The notes: generated by a model not told the origin, from the sequence alone. DNA of 64,000 nucleotides from DASVRA01 sp036388855 (GCA_036388855.1 DASVRA010000024.1:1-64000); one strand, 5' to 3'; numbered from the stretch's first letter, positions 1-8,457 are shown. Numbers and translations are program-made.

Positions 1-280
1 CCGGGCTCCCCGTTCGACCGCACTCCCGGCGGCAAAGGTGCGGGCCCTGCCCCCTCCCACGCCGGAAGTCGTGAGAGGAGTATGGGGGAGCTGGAAGGGA
101 GGGGGATAAGTCGGGGGTTTTCCCCCTGTTTCACTGCCAGCGCGCGGTCGGGTTCGGGTGAGGGTTCAACGGCTTGGCGGTTGCAGGGGCGCCGCGGCGG
201 GGTGAGTTATCAGCCGGATTGGAGCGTCGCCTCCCTCCGTCCTGGGCCACTGTTGCGAAATTCTGGGTGCGCCTCGCGGT
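1..280. other. Window edge, no supported gene
   Basis: No convincing gene lies between the window edge and the glyoxalase-like gene that ends at 281. Short open frames on the plus strand have Arg/Ser/Pro-rich translations typical of chance frames in high-GC DNA, with no recognisable domain. A G-rich run lies near 84–120, but I see no stable hairpin with a T-tract and no clear promoter. Confidence 0.5.
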
Positions 281-760
281 CTACCTTTCCGCCGCCTCGC
301 GCAGCTTGGCGATGTCGAGCTTCACCATGCCCATCATCGCCTGCATGACGCGGCCGGCGACGGCGGCGTCCGGTCCGCTGACGAGTTCGAGCAGGACGTC
401 GGGGACGACCTGCCAGGAGAGGCCGTAGCGGTCCTTCAGCCAGCCGCACTGGACGGGCTTTCCGCCTTCGGTGAGGCGGTCCCAGTAATGGTCGATCTCG
501 GCCTGGTCGGCGCAGTGGATCACGAACGACACCGCCTCGGTGAAGGAGAACAGCGGCCCCCCGTTGAGCGCGGTGAACGGCTGGCCGCAGAGTTCGAAGG
601 CGACGGTCATCGCGCTGCCCGCCGGCCCCGGCATGCCCTCGCCATAGCGGGCGACCTGGCCCATGCGGGAGCCGGGGAAGATCGAGACGTAGAAGTTCGC
701 CGCCTCCTCGGCCTGATGGTCGAACCAGAGGAAGGGGGTGATCTTTTGCACGTTGGGCAT
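281..760 (-). CDS. VOC/PhnB-like glyoxalase-fold protein
   Basis: 159-residue cytosolic protein of the PhnB-like (3-demethylubiquinone-9 3-methyltransferase-like) branch of the vicinal-oxygen-chelate superfamily. It opens with QKITPFLWFDHQAEEAANFY, the usual first beta-alpha unit, followed by a SIFPGS segment. A second half contains FVIHCADQAEIDHYWDRL and a GWLKDRYGLSWQVVP strand, the standard signature of this family. The length matches single-module PhnB-like proteins. The ATG at 760 is the natural start because the fold begins at once after it. It is transcribed away from the radical SAM gene at 892. Substrate is unknown; the family name is historical and not evidence for ubiquinone methylation. 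Confidence 0.85.
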   Translation of the reverse strand: MPNVQKITPFLWFDHQAEEAANFYVSIFPGSRMGQVARYGEGMPGPAGSAMTVAFELCGQPFTALNGGPLFSFTEAVSFVIHCADQAEIDHYWDRLTEGGKPVQCGWLKDRYGLSWQVVPDVLLELVSGPDAAVAGRVMQAMMGMVKLDIAKLREAAER

Positions 761-891
761 GGGACGGTCTCCGATGGGCGCTCGTCGCCCACTCTAGCCT
801 AAGGACGCGCGAGCCGCCCCAGCGCCGACACCGACGCGGGGCAGGCCTATAGTTCTTGCTTTGTTCCAGGTGAAACACTACCTTCCCGCCC

Positions 892-1962
892 ATGCCCGCC
901 ACCCTGCAGCTGCGCGGACGGGGCGCCCGGTCGAACGCGTCGGGCCGCTACGAGAGCCTGACGGCCGAGGCGTTCGACGACGGCTGGACGGCGGAGGACC
1001 CGGAGCCGCGGCAGATCCGCACCGAGCTGCAGGCCGAGCGGGCCAGGACCATCATCTCGCGCAACCAGAGCCCGGACATCTCCTTCGACCGCTCGATCAA
1101 CCCCTATCGGGGGTGCGAGCACGGCTGCACCTACTGCTACGCGCGGCCGGCGCACGCCTACATGGGCCTGTCGCCCGGCATCGACTTCGAGACCAAGCTG
1201 TTCTTCAAGCCGGAGGCGGCGGGGCTGCTGGAGCGGGAGTTGTCCAAACCCGGCTACACATGCCGGCCGATCCACATCGGCGGCAACACCGACCCCTACC
1301 AGCCGGCGGAGAAGGGGCTGCGGATCACCCGTGGGGTGCTGGAGGTGCTGGAGCGGTTCGGCCATCCGCTGACGGTGATCACCAAGTCGGCGCTGATCGC
1401 GCGCGACGCCGACATCCTGGGGCGGATGGCGGCGCGGAACCTGGCGGGCGCCTTCGTCTCGATCACCACGCTCGACCGCAAGCTCGCGCGCTCGATGGAG
1501 CCGCGCGCGGCCACTCCGGAGAAGCGGCTGGAGGCGATCTCCAGGCTGGTGGAGGCGGGGGTGCCGACCGGCGTCGGCTTCGCGCCGGCGATCCCAGGGC
1601 TGAACGACCACGAGATGGAGGCGGTGCTGGAGCGCGCCGCCGCCGCCGGGGCGACATCGGCCATGTACGTGACCCTGCGCCTGCCGCTGGAGATCAAGGA
1701 CCTGTTCCGCGAGTGGCTGCAGGACGAACAGCCTGGCCGCGCGGCGCGGGTGATCTCGCTGATCCGCCAGATGCGCGGGGGAAAGGACTACGACGCCGAG
1801 TGGTTCAAGCGCGGCAAGGGCGAGGGGCCGTTGGCGGCGGTGCTGGCGCGGCGCTTCGAGATCGCCCGCGACCGGCTGGGGCTGAACCGGGAGCGGCGGC
1901 CGCTGGACGTGACCCAGTTCCGTGTGCCGGCGCAGATGAAGCCGCAGCTGGAGCTGTTTTGA
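892..1962 (+). CDS. PA0069-family radical SAM protein
   Basis: 356-residue radical SAM enzyme of the spore-photoproduct-lyase-like/PA0069 group. The cluster motif is C-x3-C-x2-C (CEHGCTYC) near residues 76–83, within NPYRGCEHGCTYCYARP; the three cysteines would bind a 4Fe-4S cluster that cleaves S-adenosylmethionine. Downstream, HIGGNTDPYQPAEK and the VITKSALIARD strand are typical of this group. ATG at 892 is the first good start. Reaction and substrate are not established for the family; a DNA-repair-like role is only suggested by distant similarity to SPL. It stands alone between a divergent glyoxalase-like gene and a downstream MFS gene. Confidence 0.9.
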   Translation: MPATLQLRGRGARSNASGRYESLTAEAFDDGWTAEDPEPRQIRTELQAERARTIISRNQSPDISFDRSINPYRGCEHGCTYCYARPAHAYMGLSPGIDFETKLFFKPEAAGLLERELSKPGYTCRPIHIGGNTDPYQPAEKGLRITRGVLEVLERFGHPLTVITKSALIARDADILGRMAARNLAGAFVSITTLDRKLARSMEPRAATPEKRLEAISRLVEAGVPTGVGFAPAIPGLNDHEMEAVLERAAAAGATSAMYVTLRLPLEIKDLFREWLQDEQPGRAARVISLIRQMRGGKDYDAEWFKRGKGEGPLAAVLARRFEIARDRLGLNRERRPLDVTQFRVPAQMKPQLELF

Positions 1963-2019
1963 TTTTGCGTTAGGGTCATCGAGACAGCACGTGCCGGCGA
2001 GCAATTTTGATGGTGTTCC

Positions 2020-3216
2020 GTGACGCGTGAAGCAGGCCGGGCCAGCCCCGCCGTCACCCTTGCCCTCTGCTTCGCCGCGGCGATGGTCGAAGGGTTCGAC
2101 ATCCAGGCCGCCGGAGTGGCGGCCAGGGGCATGGGGGCAGCCTTCGCGCTCGACCCGGGGGAGCTGGGGCTGGTGCTGGCGGCGAGTCCGCTCGGCCTGT
2201 TGTTCGGCGCGGCGCTGGGCGGACGGCTGGCCGACCGCGTGGGGCGCAAGGGGAGCTTGATCGCTTCGGTCGCCGTGTTCGGCCTGTTTACGCTCGGCAC
2301 CGCGCTTTCGTCCGGTGGCGAGGCGCTGCTGGTGATGCGCTTCCTCACCGGGCTGGGGCTCGGGGGCGCCCTGCCCAACCTGATCGCGCTCAGCGCCGAG
2401 GCGGCGGCGCGGCGCAACCGCACCACTCTGGTGGCCGTCATGGCGGCGGGGATGCCGGTGGGCGGGGTGCTGGCCGCCCTTACCGGGCTTGCGAGCGGCG
2501 ACTGGCGCGGCGTGTTCTGGATCGGCGGAGCCGCGCCCCTGGCGCTGGCGGCGCTGCTGTGGCTGGCCCTGCCGGAATCGCGCCGTTTCCAGGAGGCGAA
2601 GGCGGCCGGCGCCACCCGGGTTCCGTTGGCGGAGGCTCTGTTTGGCCAGGGGCGGGCGCTGACCACGCTGCTGCTGGGCGCGGCCTTCTTCGCCACCCTG
2701 CTGATCCTCTACCTGCTCCAGAACTGGCTGCCGTCGCTGATGCAGGACCGGGGCTTCAGCCGGCCGCAGGCGGCGGCGATACAGGCGGCGTTCAACGTCG
2801 GCGGGGCGGCGGGGGCGATGGCGCTCGGCTGGCTGATCGACCGCGGCGCGCGCCGGTGGGTCATCGCGGGAGCGTACGCCGGGGCGGCGGCGAGCTTGCT
2901 GGCGTTGGCCGCCATCGGCTCGGACCTGACGCAGGCGGCGCTGACGGCGGGGATGGTGGGCGTGTTCGTCACCGGCTCGCAGCTGGCGCTGTACGGCCTG
3001 GCGCCGCACCATTACGCCACCGCGATCCGGGGCACGGGCGTGGGCGCGGCGGTGGCGCTCGGGCGGGCGGGCGCGGTCAGCGGGCCGCTGTTCGCCGCCG
3101 CGTTGGTTGGGGCGGGCGAGGGAGCGGCGGAGGTGCTGCGCGCGCTGCTGCCGGTGGTGGTGGTCGCCGGGGCGGCGGCGGTCGCGGTGACCTTCCGGCC
3201 CCGCGTGGACGACTGA
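2020..3216 (+). CDS. MFS transporter, aromatic acid:H+ symporter-like
   Basis: 398-residue major facilitator superfamily permease with about 12 hydrophobic segments. The first helix contains VEGFDIQAAGVAA, matching the [D/E]GFD-x-Q signature of the aromatic acid:proton symporter family. The MFS loop 2-3 motif appears as GGRLADRVGRKG near residue 68–79, and LPESRRF closes the N-terminal half. The chosen start is GTG at 2020, because the first helix begins about 10 residues later. Only a few bases separate its stop from the convergent flbY stop at 3220. Substrate is unknown; an aromatic carboxylate is an inference from subfamily. Confidence 0.8.
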   Translation: MTREAGRASPAVTLALCFAAAMVEGFDIQAAGVAARGMGAAFALDPGELGLVLAASPLGLLFGAALGGRLADRVGRKGSLIASVAVFGLFTLGTALSSGGEALLVMRFLTGLGLGGALPNLIALSAEAAARRNRTTLVAVMAAGMPVGGVLAALTGLASGDWRGVFWIGGAAPLALAALLWLALPESRRFQEAKAAGATRVPLAEALFGQGRALTTLLLGAAFFATLLILYLLQNWLPSLMQDRGFSRPQAAAIQAAFNVGGAAGAMALGWLIDRGARRWVIAGAYAGAAASLLALAAIGSDLTQAALTAGMVGVFVTGSQLALYGLAPHHYATAIRGTGVGAAVALGRAGAVSGPLFAAALVGAGEGAAEVLRALLPVVVVAGAAAVAVTFRPRVDD

Positions 3217-3219
3217 GCC

Positions 3220-3651
3220 TCAGGCTTTCCGGTTCAGGGTGACGGCCGTGGCGGGGGCCTGCTGGGCTCGCGCGCCAGGGCCGTAGGCGGCGCCGGTCGA
3301 GCGGCCCCGGGCCACCTCGTCGGCGATGGCGCGGACCACGCCCTCGGTGACGGTCTTGGCCGCCTGGAGCGCGCGGGCGTGGCGGGCGAGGACGGCGTCG
3401 AAGGCTTCGGTGGCGCGGATCAGTCGCATGCGGGTGGCCTCGGCGCAGCCGGCGATCAGGCTGGGGTCGGCGCGCAGGCGAGCGGACTCGTGGCGGTAGA
3501 GGTTGGCCAGGCGCGCGGTCTCGTCCATGCGCGCGGCGGCTTCATTGGGGCGGCGCTGCTCGAAGGCGCGGGCGTCGGCGGCGAGCGCTTCGGTGAGGCG
3601 CTCGACCAACACGAGCAGCTGATCGGCGTTGGCCTGGGCGTGCGCGCTCAT
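3220..3651 (-). CDS. flbY: Flagellar basal-body protein FlbY
   Basis: 143-residue, alanine-rich helical protein matching the Caulobacter-type FlbY/FlgN-like flagellar protein. It shows long amphipathic helices (LLVLVERLTEALAADARAFE and EATRMRLIRATEAFDAVLAR) and no membrane segment. It is the last gene of the flgI–flgJ-like–flbY cluster. Its ATG overlaps the stop of the upstream gene by four bases (ATGA at 3648–3651), so translation is probably coupled. The likely role is cytoplasmic, in flagellar assembly or export. Assignment rests on sequence character plus the Caulobacter gene order. Confidence 0.8.
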   Translation of the reverse strand: MSAHAQANADQLLVLVERLTEALAADARAFEQRRPNEAAARMDETARLANLYRHESARLRADPSLIAGCAEATRMRLIRATEAFDAVLARHARALQAAKTVTEGVVRAIADEVARGRSTGAAYGPGARAQQAPATAVTLNRKA

Positions 3652-3980
3652 TGGGAAAGCCCCTGCATCCGCAGCATCTCCCGCTGCACCGGCGCCGCCA
3701 GTCCGACGCCGCCGGAGCGCGCCATCTGCTTGCCCATCTCCTCGACGAGGAAGCCGCGCCAGGTGGATTCGCCGGCGCCGCCGCCGAAGGGGGCTTCGCT
3801 GGAGAGGTTGGCGAACATCGGCTGCATCATCTGCGACAGCAGCTGGGCCTCGAACTTCTCCGCCGTCTCGCGGATGCGCGTTCGCTTGGCGGCGACTTCG
3901 GGCGCTTCGGCGGCCAGGGTTTCCGCCACCGCCGACGGCAGCTGCCGCAAGGGGGCAAGCGTGGTGGGACCGCTCAGCAT
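3648..3980 (-). CDS. Rod-binding protein (FlgJ N-terminal type)
   Basis: 110 residues, corresponding only to the rod-binding domain of FlgJ; the muramidase domain of enterobacterial FlgJ is absent, as is usual in alphaproteobacteria (FlgJ-like/CheL-type proteins). Visible family features are KFEAQLLSQMMQPMF in the centre, TWRGFLVEEMGKQMA next, and a GVGLAAPVQREML C terminus. It should help rod or P-ring assembly in the periplasm. The ATG at 3980 shares one base with the flgI stop (TGATG); a GTG one codon upstream is possible. It is co-transcribed with flgI and flbY. Confidence 0.85.
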   Translation of the reverse strand: MLSGPTTLAPLRQLPSAVAETLAAEAPEVAAKRTRIRETAEKFEAQLLSQMMQPMFANLSSEAPFGGGAGESTWRGFLVEEMGKQMARSGGVGLAAPVQREMLRMQGLSQ

Positions 3981-5095
3981 CACATCACCTCGATCTCGGC
4001 CTGGAGGGCGCCAGCCGCCTTGATGGTCTGGAGAATGGAGATCATGTCGCGCGGGGTGACGCCGAGCGCGTTCAGGCCCTTGACCAGGGAGGCCAGGGAG
4101 GCGCCGTCCTTGACCATCAGCAGTTGGCGGCCGGTCTCCTCCTGCACCGACACCTGCGACTGGGGGACCACCTTGGTCTCGCCCTTGCTCATCGGCGCGG
4201 GCTGGCTGACCTGGGGTGTCTCCTGGACGGAGATGGTGAGGTTGCCCTGGGCGATGGCGACGGTGGAGACGCGGACGTTCTCGCCCATCACCACAACGCC
4301 GGAGACCTCGTCGATCACCACCTTGGCCGGGGCGTCGGGCTCCACCGAGAGCTGCTCGACCTCGGTGACGAAGGCCACCAGGTTGCGGCCCATCGGCGGG
4401 CGCAGCGACACGATGGTGGGGTTGTCGGCGTAGGCCGCGCCGGGCCAGCGGGCGTTCACCGCCTCGGCGATGCGCTTGGAGGTGGTGAAGTCGGGGTTGC
4501 GGAGCGTCATGCGGATCTGGCCCATGCTGGCCAGCTGGAAGCCGGTCTCGCGCTCGACGATCGCGCCCGCGGCGATCCGTCCGGCGGTGGGCACGCCCTT
4601 GGTGACCGAGGAGCCGGAGGCGCCTTGGGCCGAGACCGAGCCGGTCTGCACCGTGCCCTGGGCCACGGCGTAGGCCTGGCCGTCGGCGCCCATCAGCGGG
4701 GTGACCAGCAGGGTGCCGCCGAGCAGGCTCTTGGCGTCGCCCATGGCCGAGACGGTGGCGTCCACCTGCGAGCCGGCGGCGGCGAAGGCAGGCAGGCGGG
4801 CGGTGACCATCACGGCGGCCACGTTCTTGGTGTTCATGTTGGCGTCGCGGACGTTGACGCCCAGCCGCTCCAGCATCGCCTCCAGGCTCTGCTTGGTCAT
4901 CGGCGAGTTACGCAAGCTGTCGCCCGAGCCGTTGAGGCCGACCACGATGCCGTAGCCGACCAGCATGTTCTCGCGCACGCCCTCGAACTCGACGATGTCC
5001 TTGATGCGCGACTTGGCCGAAGCGGACGCGGCGGCGAACAGCGTCAAGGCCGCGGCGACGGCTCCGATCAGCCGGTGGCTCCAGCGGTTGGTCAT
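3980..5095 (-). CDS. flgI: Flagellar P-ring protein FlgI
   Basis: 371-residue periplasmic P-ring protein of the flagellar basal body. A signal peptide (MTNRWSHRLIGAVAAALTLF, then an ASASA cleavage region) precedes the mature start SRIKDIVEFEGVRENMLVGY, the characteristic FlgI N terminus with GYGIVVGLNGSGDSL. The C terminus LGVTPRDMISILQTIKAAGA is equally typical. The ATG at 5095 was chosen over an upstream in-frame start at 5137 because the signal peptide begins there and the sigma-54 promoter would put the mRNA start near 5130. It is the first gene of a three-gene operon with overlapping stop/start codons. Confidence 0.95.
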   Translation of the reverse strand: MTNRWSHRLIGAVAAALTLFAAASASAKSRIKDIVEFEGVRENMLVGYGIVVGLNGSGDSLRNSPMTKQSLEAMLERLGVNVRDANMNTKNVAAVMVTARLPAFAAAGSQVDATVSAMGDAKSLLGGTLLVTPLMGADGQAYAVAQGTVQTGSVSAQGASGSSVTKGVPTAGRIAAGAIVERETGFQLASMGQIRMTLRNPDFTTSKRIAEAVNARWPGAAYADNPTIVSLRPPMGRNLVAFVTEVEQLSVEPDAPAKVVIDEVSGVVVMGENVRVSTVAIAQGNLTISVQETPQVSQPAPMSKGETKVVPQSQVSVQEETGRQLLMVKDGASLASLVKGLNALGVTPRDMISILQTIKAAGALQAEIEVM

Positions 5096-5140
5096 GCTGA
5101 CTACCCCACGCGCCGCACGCACAGGCGGCGGGGGCACCGA

Positions 5141-5156
5141 TGCCAGCCCCGTGCCA
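5141..5156 (-). promoter_or_regulatory. Sigma-54 promoter of the flgI operon
   Basis: On the minus strand the sequence reads TGGCACGGGGCTGGCA, keeping the invariant GG at -24 and GC at -12 with exactly ten bases between them. The consensus is TGGCACG-N4-TTGCA; only one base of the -12 element differs. Transcription would start near 5130, about 35 bases before the flgI ATG at 5095. In Caulobacter such flagellar promoters depend on sigma-54 and the activator FlbD, which FliX modulates; that regulation is inferred here. Confidence 0.75.
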
Positions 5157-5225
5157 GGGGAGGATGGTTGTTTTTATTAGAGAACCGGCGCGGGCGGAGG
5201 CGCCGGCGGCAAGTCTTGCCGGGCA

Positions 5226-5233
5226 TTAACCAT
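5226..5233 (+). promoter_or_regulatory. CtrA half-site upstream of fliX
   Basis: TTAACCAT lies about 32 bases before the fliX ATG. It matches the half-site recognised by the cell-cycle regulator CtrA in Caulobacter. It sits in the intergenic region shared with the divergent flgI operon. A full TTAA-N7-TTAA site is not present, so the call rests on one half-site and its context. Confidence 0.5.
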
Positions 5234-5264
5234 ACCGCAACGGCGGCTCACGCAGAGTGGCGCC

Positions 5265-5696
5265 ATGAAGGTCAACGGCACGGGCGGCGTCGGCTCACCG
5301 GCGTCCGCGGGCGGCGGCAAGCGCCAGGCGGCGGGGGGGTTCTCCGTCGGCGGCGCCTCGCCGGCCGCGCCGGCCAGCGGCGCCGCGGCGGCCACGGGCG
5401 TGTCCGGGGTCGCTTCGCTGGACGCCCTGCTGGCGCTGCAGGGCGTGGACGGCCCCACCGAGCGCCGCCGCCGCGCGGTGCGCCGGGCCGGGCGCATCCT
5501 GGACGTGCTCGACGAAGTGAAGCTGGCGCTGCTTGGCACGGGCGTAGGCCCGCACCAGCTCGATCGGCTGTCGGCGGCGGTGCGCGAGGAGCGGGCGCTG
5601 GCGGACGACCCGCGCCTGGACGCGGTGCTGGGCGAGATCGAGACCCGCGCGGCGGTGGAGATGGCCAAGCTGGAGATAGCGCGGGAGGCGGCGTGA
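5265..5696 (+). CDS. fliX: Flagellar assembly regulator FliX
   Basis: 143-residue FliX, the alphaproteobacterial regulator that links assembly of early basal-body parts to FlbD/sigma-54 transcription of later genes. The N-terminal 45 residues are Gly/Ala/Ser-rich and probably disordered. The conserved part begins at SLDALLALQGVDGPTERRRR and continues with RILDVLDEVKLALLGTG and a helical C terminus, as in Caulobacter FliX. It is divergent from flgI, the arrangement known from Caulobacter, with a CtrA-like half-site upstream. The ATG at 5265 gives the family length. Confidence 0.9.
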   Translation: MKVNGTGGVGSPASAGGGKRQAAGGFSVGGASPAAPASGAAAATGVSGVASLDALLALQGVDGPTERRRRAVRRAGRILDVLDEVKLALLGTGVGPHQLDRLSAAVREERALADDPRLDAVLGEIETRAAVEMAKLEIAREAA

Positions 5697-5803
5697 GCGC
5701 CATGCCCGCGACCGAATGTCCTGCGGCGCGACGGCCTGATTGTGGCGGGCCGGACTCTTGCTATAGGGGCGGGGCCTGCAGGGGAGCAGGCGGCAAGTAG
5801 AAC

Positions 5804-6247
5804 ATGGGGGACGTCCGAGTGCCGACGGCCGCGGTTCTGGTGAAAACCATCGATTACAGGCCGTCCGAGGACGAGCCGTTCATGAACGAGCGTCAGCTCG
5901 AGTATTTCCGCAGAAAGCTCCTCGACTGGAAGGATGAGATCCTGCGCGAGGCCCGGGTGACCGTCTCGGCGCTGCAGCGCGAGACCGAGAACCACCCGGA
6001 CCTGGTGGATCGGGCCTCCTCCGAGTCCGACCGGTCGCTGGAGCTGCGCACCCGCGACCGCCAGCGCAAGCTGATCGCCAAGATCGACGAGGCTCTGCGC
6101 CGGATCGACGACGGCTCCTACGGCTGGTGCGAGGAGACCGGCGAGCCGATCAGCCTCGGACGGCTCGAGGCGCGGCCGACCGCGACGTTCAGCCTGGAGG
6201 CCCAGGAGCGGCACGAGCGTCGCGAGCGCGTGCACCGGGACGACTGA
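5804..6247 (+). CDS. dksA: RNA polymerase-binding transcription factor DksA
   Basis: 147-residue DksA/TraR-family protein that enters the secondary channel of RNA polymerase and acts with ppGpp. The coiled coil spans the MNERQLEYFRRKLLDWKDEI and QKLIAKIDEALRRIDDGSYG-type helices. The C-terminal finger keeps only one of the four zinc cysteines (GWCEETGEPI); the second pair is replaced by the RPTATFSLEAQERHE segment, as in many alphaproteobacterial DksA proteins. The ATG at 5804 includes an N-terminal VLVKTIDYRPSEDEPF extension typical of the Caulobacter form; ATG at 5882 is an alternative. It follows fliX as a separate unit. Confidence 0.9.
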   Translation: MGDVRVPTAAVLVKTIDYRPSEDEPFMNERQLEYFRRKLLDWKDEILREARVTVSALQRETENHPDLVDRASSESDRSLELRTRDRQRKLIAKIDEALRRIDDGSYGWCEETGEPISLGRLEARPTATFSLEAQERHERRERVHRDD

Positions 6248-6354
6248 CGCCGAAGACGCGTGCGCGAGCCGCTCCGGTTCCGGTAAATCCGACGGTGAGC
6301 AGGAACGTGGACGGGGGCGAAGGAGTTGGCGGCTCGACCACCACGAGGAGCGCC

Positions 6355-6570
6355 ATGTCCAAGCATCCCCCGGCCGGCCGCCAGTCGACTCCTTCCGCCA
6401 ATGACGACCTCGATCTCAACCCCGGCATAGGCACGTCGAAGGGAACATTCGCCACCGGGATCGACGCCGAAGAGATCGAAGGCGAGAACACCTTCGAGGG
6501 TGACGTCGACAGCGACGTGGACCGCACCGACGCGGTGCGGGAGGAAATCCGGGGCCGGACGAATCCCTAG
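6355..6570 (+). CDS. Small acidic protein, function unknown
   Basis: 71-residue, strongly acidic, probably disordered protein with no cysteine, membrane segment or recognisable domain. The C-terminal half is rich in Asp and Glu (ENTFEGDVDSDVDRTDAVRE). The ATG at 6355 is preceded by GAGGAG at a good distance, and the codon pattern fits the genome, so it is likely a real gene. Longer in-frame readings upstream run into dksA and have no start signal. I do not recognise a family. Confidence 0.55.
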   Translation: MSKHPPAGRQSTPSANDDLDLNPGIGTSKGTFATGIDAEEIEGENTFEGDVDSDVDRTDAVREEIRGRTNP

Positions 6571-6696
6571 CCGGAGGCGGACTTCTGGAGGGGGACGACG
6601 GGCAGGGCTCGGTCCGCTCTCGGGGCTGCGACATTGTGTCTAAAGGGCAAAACTAGCCGCCGTTAACGATTGCGGGCGCACGACTCGGCTTATCTT

Positions 6697-7080
6697 ATGA
6701 GTGGGCAGCTTCCGGTACGGTGGGCGTCCCGGAAGGCCTGTGAGTGTCGGCCAGTGCCTCTTAACCTCTTCGCCGCGGCGGCGTCCCTCGGGGCGGCGCT
6801 CGCCGCCAACTCCACCCCCTACAGCGACGGCGCTCCGCCCGCGCGCTTCCAGAAGGACGTCACCGTCACCATCGAGATGCGCGAGCAGGCGGGCATCGAC
6901 GCCGGCTGCCGGGCGCTGTTCGGGGCTCCGCCCTCGGGGATGAAGACCAACGCCTGCTACACCGGCGCCAAGGTGATCATGCCGAACCCGTGCACCTACC
7001 CGGAGACGGACACCTACGCCCACATGCTCTGCCACGAGATCGGCCACGCCAACGGTTGGGCGCCGACGCACGGGGACTGA
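6697..7080 (+). CDS. Putative small zinc metallopeptidase-like protein
   Basis: 127 residues. The C terminus carries HMLCHEIGHANGW, an H-E-x-G-H zinc-binding motif with the order typical of gluzincin/metzincin-like peptidases. The N-terminal part contains a hydrophobic Ala/Leu stretch (LFAAAASLGAALAA) that could be a signal or anchor segment. Four cysteines lie in the body and may form disulphides. The protein ends only nine residues after the motif, so a third ligand is not obvious and activity is uncertain. ATG at 6697 is preferred over TTG at 6670. It converges with the L,D-transpeptidase gene. Confidence 0.55.
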   Translation: MSGQLPVRWASRKACECRPVPLNLFAAAASLGAALAANSTPYSDGAPPARFQKDVTVTIEMREQAGIDAGCRALFGAPPSGMKTNACYTGAKVIMPNPCTYPETDTYAHMLCHEIGHANGWAPTHGD

Positions 7081-7086
7081 GATGGC

Positions 7087-8373
7087 CTAGCCCGCGCTGG
7101 CCAGTCTCACGCCCGCGCCGCGGTCCAGGCCATAGACGTCCGCGCGGCGAACGACGCCCGGCGGCGATGGGGAAGCGGTGAGGTAGAGGATGTAGACGGG
7201 GACCGGCGCGGGCAGGTCGACCCGCTGCTCGGGCTCGCCGGAACCCTTGAGGTCGACCGGGCGACCGAACAGCCAGTCGGCGAGGCGCTGAGGATCCTCC
7301 ACCCGGACGCAGCCGGCGCTGAGGGTGCGCTGGGCGCGCCTGAACAGCGACTTGTCGGGGGTGTCGTGCAGGTAGATGCCGAGCCGGTTCGGCAGCATGA
7401 ACTTTACCCTGCCCATCATGTTGCCCGGGCCCGGCAGCTGGCGCACCCGGGGGGGGGCCGCGCCGGCGCCCACCGCCTGCCAGTCGATCTCGAGCGGGTC
7501 GAGGCGGCGCGGCGCTTCGGACCAGTCCGAGAGCGCCTCCAGCCGCTCCGCCCGAAAGTAGGCCAAGTCGCCGGAGGCCAGCCGCGGCGCCATCCGGTCG
7601 CGCACCAGGTCGGGCGGCACGTTCCAGTAGGGGTTCAGCACGCTGTAGCGCACCACGCCGGCCAGCGCCGGCGTCGGCAGCTCGGGCTTGCCGACGATCA
7701 CCCGCATCGAGCCCGCGGGGCGCCCGTCTTCGTAGAGCCACAGCCGGGCGTCGGCGATGTCCACCAGCAGCCAGCGGCGGCCGGGATTGGGCGGCAAGGG
7801 CCTGGCGCGTTCGAGGTTGAGCCGGATCAGCGCCTGATCGCCCGGCGCGGCCCGCGCGAGGGAGGCCCGGAGCTGCTCGTAAAGGGGGTTCATCCGCCGG
7901 GCCTCGCGCAGACCTTCCTCCAGCGAAGGGGCCCGCGCCAACTGCTCCAGCACCGTGCGGGCGGTGGGAGGCGGCGGCATGGCGGCAGGGTCCGTGACCG
8001 TAAGCGCGAAGCCGGGACGGGGGGTCCTCAGATCGACGATGTAGTCCGCCGCGGCGCGCGAGAGCGCTATCTCCGCCCTGGCGAGGGACGCGCCGCCGGA
8101 GGGGGGCGCCTCTAGCGCCCGGCTCAGCGCCCGCGGGTCGTGGCGGGCGGGGTCGAGGCCGTCTTCGCGCGCCCGCTCCAGCAGCGTGACGACCGCCGCG
8201 GCCTCGGGCCGCAACGCGCCGCCGTCGGTCCACAGCGGGCGCCAGGATCTCGCCCGGTAGAAGCCCGCGAGGTCGGGGCCCGACTGCCGCTCCAGCTCGC
8301 CGGCCATCGGCGAGGGGGGCGGCTGGCCGCGGACGGCGCCGGAGGCGTCGGCGCCGAGGGCGAGCGCGACCAA
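7087..8373 (-). CDS. L,D-transpeptidase, YcbB-like
   Basis: About 428 residues. The C-terminal YkuD catalytic domain has His336 (IYLHDTPDKSLF) and the nucleophile motif SAGCVRV with Cys355 and Arg357, so it should make or remodel 3-3 peptidoglycan crosslinks or attach proteins to peptidoglycan in the periplasm. The N-terminal region (SWRPLWTDGGALRPEAAAVV) resembles the scaffold of YcbB/LdtD-type enzymes. No ATG is present near the N terminus; the TTG at 8373 sits inside a signal-peptide-like hydrophobic stretch that starts further upstream (RPVRRLALTGLVALALGADA), so the true start is probably a non-ATG codon before 8373 and after the stop near 8459. Confidence 0.85.
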   Translation of the reverse strand: MVALALGADASGAVRGQPPPSPMAGELERQSGPDLAGFYRARSWRPLWTDGGALRPEAAAVVTLLERAREDGLDPARHDPRALSRALEAPPSGGASLARAEIALSRAAADYIVDLRTPRPGFALTVTDPAAMPPPPTARTVLEQLARAPSLEEGLREARRMNPLYEQLRASLARAAPGDQALIRLNLERARPLPPNPGRRWLLVDIADARLWLYEDGRPAGSMRVIVGKPELPTPALAGVVRYSVLNPYWNVPPDLVRDRMAPRLASGDLAYFRAERLEALSDWSEAPRRLDPLEIDWQAVGAGAAPPRVRQLPGPGNMMGRVKFMLPNRLGIYLHDTPDKSLFRRAQRTLSAGCVRVEDPQRLADWLFGRPVDLKGSGEPEQRVDLPAPVPVYILYLTASPSPPGVVRRADVYGLDRGAGVRLASAG

Positions 8374-8457
8374 GCCGGTCAGGGCGAGGCGCCTGACCGG
8401 CCTGGAGAGGGCCGGATGGTGGAACCAGCCTATCTCACGGCCCCTTGCGCGCGGGGA

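Noticed and set aside
847..3012. Very long minus-strand open frame (over 700 residues) antisense to the radical SAM and MFS genes
   Set aside because: Arg/Gln/Pro-rich translation without domains; a shadow frame of two well-supported plus-strand genes in high-GC DNA.
5893..6081. Minus-strand small frame inside dksA
   Set aside because: Lies wholly inside a well-supported gene and has no domain or ribosome site.
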